Below, one piece after another: positions 7,303 through 9,826 of a stretch of 9,826 nt of DNA. The stretch is taken from assembly GCA_003242315.1 (NCBI GenBank), contig QGUY01000144.1:1-9826 (forward strand), in the 5' to 3' direction. Origin of the DNA: Bacteroidota bacterium. Lineage in GTDB: Bacteria > Bacteroidota > Bacteroidia > Cytophagales > Cyclobacteriaceae. The stretch's first letter is position 1; each line of letters opens with the position of its first letter. The notes beneath the pieces are model-generated. The model searched no databases. It saw only the letters and a program-made list of their open reading frames with translations, and was not told the origin of the DNA. Both the position numbers and the translations under genes were made by a program.

Positions 7303-7629
7303 TTACCGCGGCCATCCACGAACACCCTCTCTGAGGTTATAAGTATTGAGCCCCAGTTCGGCCATCATGCGACATGCCACGGCACTGCGGCTGCCGCTGC
7401 GGCAGAAAATGAAGTATTCTTTATTCTTATCGAGAGCCGCAATTTTCTCTTGAAAGTCAGGCGCCATGATGTCGAGATTTTTTGCGCCCGGTATGGAACC
7501 AGAGGCAAATTCACCGGCCGTGCGAACATCAACCAGCACCGCATTAGTACAGTTGTTGAATGCCTCCTTGAATTCCGCACCATTCAAATCCTTATAGGCC
7601 TTGGGTTTCGATGAAAATAGTTTGAACAT
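7303..7629 (-). CDS. Single-domain rhodanese sulfurtransferase
   Basis: This 108-residue protein is one rhodanese domain, a carrier that moves sulfane sulfur as a cysteine persulfide. The domain has LVDVRTAGEF (32-41), the phrase GSIPGAKNLD (44-53) and the active-site loop CRSGSRS with catalytic Cys76. The six-residue loop is of the sulfurtransferase type. There is no convincing signal peptide, so it is probably cytoplasmic. It ends abruptly at GWPR, a little shorter than related domains, which usually run a few residues past the Trp. A neighbouring frame could supply GKIAAV, so a 1-base slip is possible but would change only the tail. It lies between the YeeE-type transporter genes and the CstB-like gene, suggesting it hands imported or cellular sulfane sulfur to the dioxygenase. 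Confidence 0.9.
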   Translation of the reverse strand: MFKLFSSKPKAYKDLNGAEFKEAFNNCTNAVLVDVRTAGEFASGSIPGAKNLDIMAPDFQEKIAALDKNKEYFIFCRSGSRSAVACRMMAELGLNTYNLREGVRGWPR

Positions 7630-7684
7630 ATTGTTCCGTTAGTTTTAGTTACTGTAGCACTATGCTTGTATCATTGCCAAGCCG

Positions 7685-7714
7685 ATATTAAAAACACCAA
7701 TTTGCCTCGATCAA
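7685..7714 (-). promoter_or_regulatory. Candidate promoter for the rhodanese-CstB segment
   Basis: On the minus strand TTGATC (7714-7709) is followed after 18 nt by TAATAT (7690-7685). This is a -35/-10-like pair that would start transcription near 7678, leaving a leader of about 50 nt before the rhodanese ATG at 7629. The boxes fit a general sigma-70 pattern better than the Bacteroidota TAnnTTTG pattern, which lowers confidence. It directly adjoins the palindrome at 7715-7736. Confidence 0.3.
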
Positions 7715-7736
7715 TTCTGTGATAAAGGTCACAGAA
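7715..7736. promoter_or_regulatory. CRP/FNR-type palindromic operator candidate
   Basis: Arms TTCTGTGA (7715-7722) and TCACAGAA (7729-7736) are exact reverse complements around a 6-bp spacer TAAAGG. The core TGTGA-N6-TCACA is the classical CRP consensus spacing. The centre, 7725.5, lies about 47 bp upstream of the predicted transcription start near 7678, in the range where Crp/Fnr-family activators bind. It starts 3 bp after the stop of the DUF6691 gene and no T-run follows, so it is less likely to be a terminator. Which regulator binds cannot be seen here. Confidence 0.5.
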
Positions 7737-7739
7737 CGG

Positions 7740-8252
7740 TTAATGGGGTAGCCTCTCTCTCAAAAGTCCGTAAGTCCACGTTCCAGCTATCGCGGCAAGA
7801 AGCGTAACCGTGACGGCGAAGAAGCCGCTCCCGATTTGTGCGTAGATTGGACCGGGACATGCGCCTGTCAGGGCCCAGCCTAATCCGAAGAGTAGGGCGC
7901 CAAAAACATTTCCCCAGTGAAACTTTTTTTCGTGAAATACCACCGTTTCTTTCTGCAGCGTCTTGATCCGGAACTTTTTGATCAGCCAGACGGACACCGC
8001 GCCGACTACAACAGCCGTTCCGATCACTCCATACATGTGGAAGGAGTGCAGTCGGAACATTTCCTGTATCCGATACCACGAAATAACTTCGGCCTTCACG
8101 AGCACAATGCCGAACAATGTGCCGAGCGCGAGGTATTTCAAGTTTGATACGATCAGGTTTTCAGCCTTTATCTGATCATTTGGCGCTTCACATTCCACCG
8201 GATGAGGTGGATGAAGCGGCGCAACAAGGATTTCTTCTTCTTGATTTTTCAT
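7740..8252 (-). CDS. DUF6691/YeeE-YedE-type sulfur transporter half, small partner
   Basis: This 170-residue inner-membrane protein has about four hydrophobic segments (near 38-56, 72-91, 113-131 and 142-162) after a soluble, charged N-terminus of about 35 residues. The signature GWALTGACPGPIYAQIGSG (125-143), containing Cys132, marks the YeeE/YedE sulfur-transport superfamily. In that superfamily, membrane-embedded cysteines of this kind relay thiosulfate or a related sulfane-sulfur species across the membrane, as shown for the full-length thiosulfate transporter TsuA. Here the transporter is split into two small genes and this is the second. It starts 12 nt after the YeeE gene stop, so the two are co-transcribed and probably assemble together. 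The substrate is inferred from the family and from the neighbouring persulfide dioxygenase. The N-terminal extension with several prolines and histidines is not a feature I recognise. Confidence 0.85.
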   Translation of the reverse strand: MKNQEEEILVAPLHPPHPVECEAPNDQIKAENLIVSNLKYLALGTLFGIVLVKAEVISWYRIQEMFRLHSFHMYGVIGTAVVVGAVSVWLIKKFRIKTLQKETVVFHEKKFHWGNVFGALLFGLGWALTGACPGPIYAQIGSGFFAVTVTLLAAIAGTWTYGLLRERLPH

Positions 8253-8264
8253 TTTGTCTGTGCG

Positions 8265-8834
8265 TTAACTTACGAATGACATAATCCACGGAAGGAGTAG
8301 GTGTACCATCGCAAACCCGCCGAGCATGAAGCAGCATGTAGCGACCAGGGACGGCCATTGCAACGTAGAGAGCCCCATGATCGAATGCCCTGAGGTGCAG
8401 CCTCCGGCATAGCGCGTTCCAAAGCCAACGAGGAAGCCTCCCACGATGAAAAACATCAGACCCTTCAGGCTCAACACGTTGTTGACACTAAAAAGCGATG
8501 CCGGCAGCAGGTTATGGTCTACCTGAATGTTTAGCGCTTCCAGGTCTTTCACCGTTGCGGGTGCAACGACTATGGGATCCGGATTGCTGAGAAACCTCGT
8601 GCCGACGATGCCACCTATGAGAATGCCGGCCACGAAAAACAGATTCCAGGCCTCTCTTTTCCAGTCGTATTTAAAGAACGGGATCTTCGACGGGACGCAG
8701 GCAGAGCAAATGTGTCTGAGCGAGGAAGAGATCCCCAGGTGCTTGTTCCCAAGCAATAACAAGGCGGGAACGGTAAGACCGATCACTGCCCCGGCCACAT
8801 ACCATGGCCAGGGCTGGCGAATAATTTCCAGCAT
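8265..8834 (-). CDS. YeeE/YedE-type sulfur transporter half, large partner
   Basis: This 189-residue inner-membrane protein is of the YeeE/YedE sulfur-transport family, with hydrophobic segments near 11-28, 63-80, 123-138 and 158-187. The diagnostic motif is GFGTRYAGGCTSGHS (137-151), with Cys146 in the Gly-Gly-Cys-Thr-Ser-Gly-His turn. Together with Cys132 of the downstream DUF6691 protein it would provide the two cysteine-bearing pseudo-symmetric halves that one long chain supplies in TsuA-like transporters. A CSAC motif (43-46) after the first membrane segment adds a second possible thiol pair. Its gene follows the DUF6132-type gene after 50 nt and precedes the DUF6691 gene by 12 nt. Thiosulfate or persulfide import is the likely role, inferred from the family and operon. 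Confidence 0.88.
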   Translation of the reverse strand: MLEIIRQPWPWYVAGAVIGLTVPALLLLGNKHLGISSSLRHICSACVPSKIPFFKYDWKREAWNLFFVAGILIGGIVGTRFLSNPDPIVVAPATVKDLEALNIQVDHNLLPASLFSVNNVLSLKGLMFFIVGGFLVGFGTRYAGGCTSGHSIMGLSTLQWPSLVATCCFMLGGFAMVHLLLPWIMSFVS

Positions 8835-8884
8835 GGTGTTTTACTAATGTTTAGGATTGTTTAAAAGATTGCCCTAATTGAGGA

Positions 8885-9091
8885 TCACTCCTCGTCCTTC
8901 CTCTCCGTATCGGGTGTACCGCGTCGGAACGAACTGACAAAGAGGATTCCCATCAGGGCTCCATACAAGGTGCTGTTGAGCGGCGAAGACGTGATAGGGC
9001 ATCCGCCCGAATTGCATCCAATGAAGTGCCAATACGCAAATCCAATCGCCGATCCTGCAAAGATTCCTATAAACCATTTGAGATATTTCAT
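8885..9091 (-). CDS. Small two-cysteine membrane protein, DUF6132 type
   Basis: This 68-residue protein has two hydrophobic segments (about 4-22 and 41-53). Between them is a conserved-looking turn, GCNSGGCPITSSP (25-37), with Cys26 and Cys31, followed by a charged C-terminal tail. The pattern matches small proteins annotated as DUF6132, whose function is not established as far as I know. The gene lies between the TauE/SafE exporter (15 nt upstream) and the YeeE-type gene (50 nt downstream). Its product is therefore probably made together with sulfur transporters. The cysteine-containing turn resembles the Gly-Cys turns of the YeeE proteins. A role in carrying or sensing sulfur, or as a small transporter subunit, is inference. 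The start at 9091 puts a positively charged MKYLKW ahead of the first membrane segment. Confidence 0.82.
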   Translation of the reverse strand: MKYLKWFIGIFAGSAIGFAYWHFIGCNSGGCPITSSPLNSTLYGALMGILFVSSFRRGTPDTERKDEE

Positions 9092-9106
9092 ATTGAATCA
9101 ATCAAC

Positions 9107-9826
9107 TTAAGCTGTCAAAAGCATTTCTTCGCTGATGATAAAGACTCCCATCACCAACACGAACCAACCAAACGCCGGTTTTAGTTTCTCGTTAGAAATG
9201 TATTTGGAAATGAGTGTTCCAAGGACAATGCCAAGCGTTGCGAAGCCGGCAAAGAGGAGCATGAAGGGAATGTCCAACTGAAGGCCTGCGCCCAAATCGC
9301 CCGTAAAGCCAATGAGTGATTTCAAAGCGATGATGAGCAGGGAAGTGCCTACTGCCTTTTTCATGCACAATCCTCCAAGGACGACCAGCGCGGGTATGAT
9401 GAGAAATCCTCCACCAGCACCGACGAGCCCGGTAACCGCACCGACCAAAACGCCTTCCCCTATGATCAGGGGAATATTGTAGCGGATTTGTTTGCAGTCC
9501 GTTACTTCTTTCTTGCCTTTCCTGATCATGGAAAGTGCCGCCATAAGCATCAGCATGGCGAAGACGATGAGTATGAAGGTATCCTTCGTGACCGTCACAC
9601 CGCCGAGCAAAAACACAGGATCAGGGATCATTGGAACACCAAATTTTCTAGTGAGGTAGACGGAGATGATGGACGGCAGTCCAAAGATCACCGCAGTCTT
9701 GCCATCAACATTGCCCTGTCTGAAGTGAGTGTATGAGCCAAACAGGCTTGTCAGACCAACGACGAAAAGGGAGTAGGAGGTGGAGAGTACTGGATTCACC
9801 CCAAACAGATAGACCAGTATAGGTAC
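9107..9826 (-). CDS. TauE/SafE-family sulfite/sulfur-compound exporter (5' end outside window)
   Basis: This is a multi-spanning inner-membrane protein of the TauE/SafE family, whose members export sulfite, sulfoacetate or related organosulfur anions. About 240 residues are visible. The frame stays open to the right edge as VPILVYLFG, so the GTG at 9799 is an internal Val. The missing N-terminus should carry the first Gly-rich repeat. The second repeat is present as GLVGAGGGFLIIPALVVLGG, the family's hallmark, followed by VGTSLLIIALKSLIGFTGDL. The C-terminus ends with a last membrane segment and EEMLLTA. It is the first visible gene of the minus-strand sulfur cluster, and its stop lies 15 nt before the DUF6132-type gene. 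With a persulfide dioxygenase in the cluster that makes sulfite, export of sulfite is the likely role, though the sequence does not fix the substrate. Confidence 0.9.
   Translation of the reverse strand, partial: VPILVYLFGVNPVLSTSYSLFVVGLTSLFGSYTHFRQGNVDGKTAVIFGLPSIISVYLTRKFGVPMIPDPVFLLGGVTVTKDTFILIVFAMLMLMAALSMIRKGKKEVTDCKQIRYNIPLIIGEGVLVGAVTGLVGAGGGFLIIPALVVLGGLCMKKAVGTSLLIIALKSLIGFTGDLGAGLQLDIPFMLLFAGFATLGIVLGTLISKYISNEKLKPAFGWFVLVMGVFIISEEMLLTA

Noticed and set aside
7715..7736. Palindrome as an intrinsic terminator for the transporter genes
   Set aside because: No T-run follows on the minus strand and the arms match a CRP-type operator exactly. A minor attenuating role cannot be excluded.

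Overview
The window looks like a Bacteroidota chromosome, probably from the Cytophagales or a relative. The evidence is a TonB-dependent outer-membrane receptor, lipoprotein and Tat-lipoprotein signals, and the absence of a clear Shine-Dalgarno sequence before almost every start codon. One promoter candidate also has the Bacteroidota layout (TTTG, 19-nt gap, TAnnTT-like box), and the small DUF6132-type protein is, as I recall, mainly a Bacteroidota family. The placement below phylum is a guess. Base composition is near 50% GC throughout, with no sign of an island boundary, phage, IS element, tRNA or rRNA.

Layout. At 2-1120 (+) is the C-terminal barrel of a TonB-dependent receptor, cut by the left edge. 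It converges, with only 6 bp between stop codons, on a secreted ADP-ribosylglycohydrolase-fold lipoprotein (1127-2686, -). A 327-bp intergenic stretch (2687-3013) follows. It holds a promoter candidate for the lipoprotein gene and three arrays of short repeats with an 8-bp period. Next, on the minus strand, is a two-gene unit for a molybdenum hydroxylase of the isoquinoline 1-oxidoreductase type: a small 2Fe-2S subunit (5284-5745) and a large Tat-exported molybdopterin subunit (3014-5272).

The right half (5814 to the right edge, all minus strand) is a sulfur-handling cluster. In transcription order it has a TauE/SafE-type exporter (cut by the edge), a 68-residue two-cysteine membrane protein (DUF6132 type) and a YeeE/YedE half-transporter. 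These are followed by its DUF6691 partner, a single-domain rhodanese, and a CstB-like fusion of a persulfide dioxygenase with two rhodanese domains. The family functions suggest that thiosulfate or another sulfane-sulfur species is moved by the YeeE pair and sulfane sulfur is passed along the rhodaneses. The dioxygenase would then oxidise persulfide to sulfite and the TauE/SafE protein could expel it.

A perfect 8-bp inverted repeat containing TGTGA-N6-TCACA, the classical CRP-type operator layout, lies between the DUF6691 gene and the rhodanese gene. It sits next to a plausible -35/-10 pair, so the rhodanese-CstB part may have its own Crp/Fnr-family-controlled promoter. The hydroxylase genes lie 68 bp downstream of the CstB-like gene on the same strand and may be read through from it. 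A functional link is not shown.
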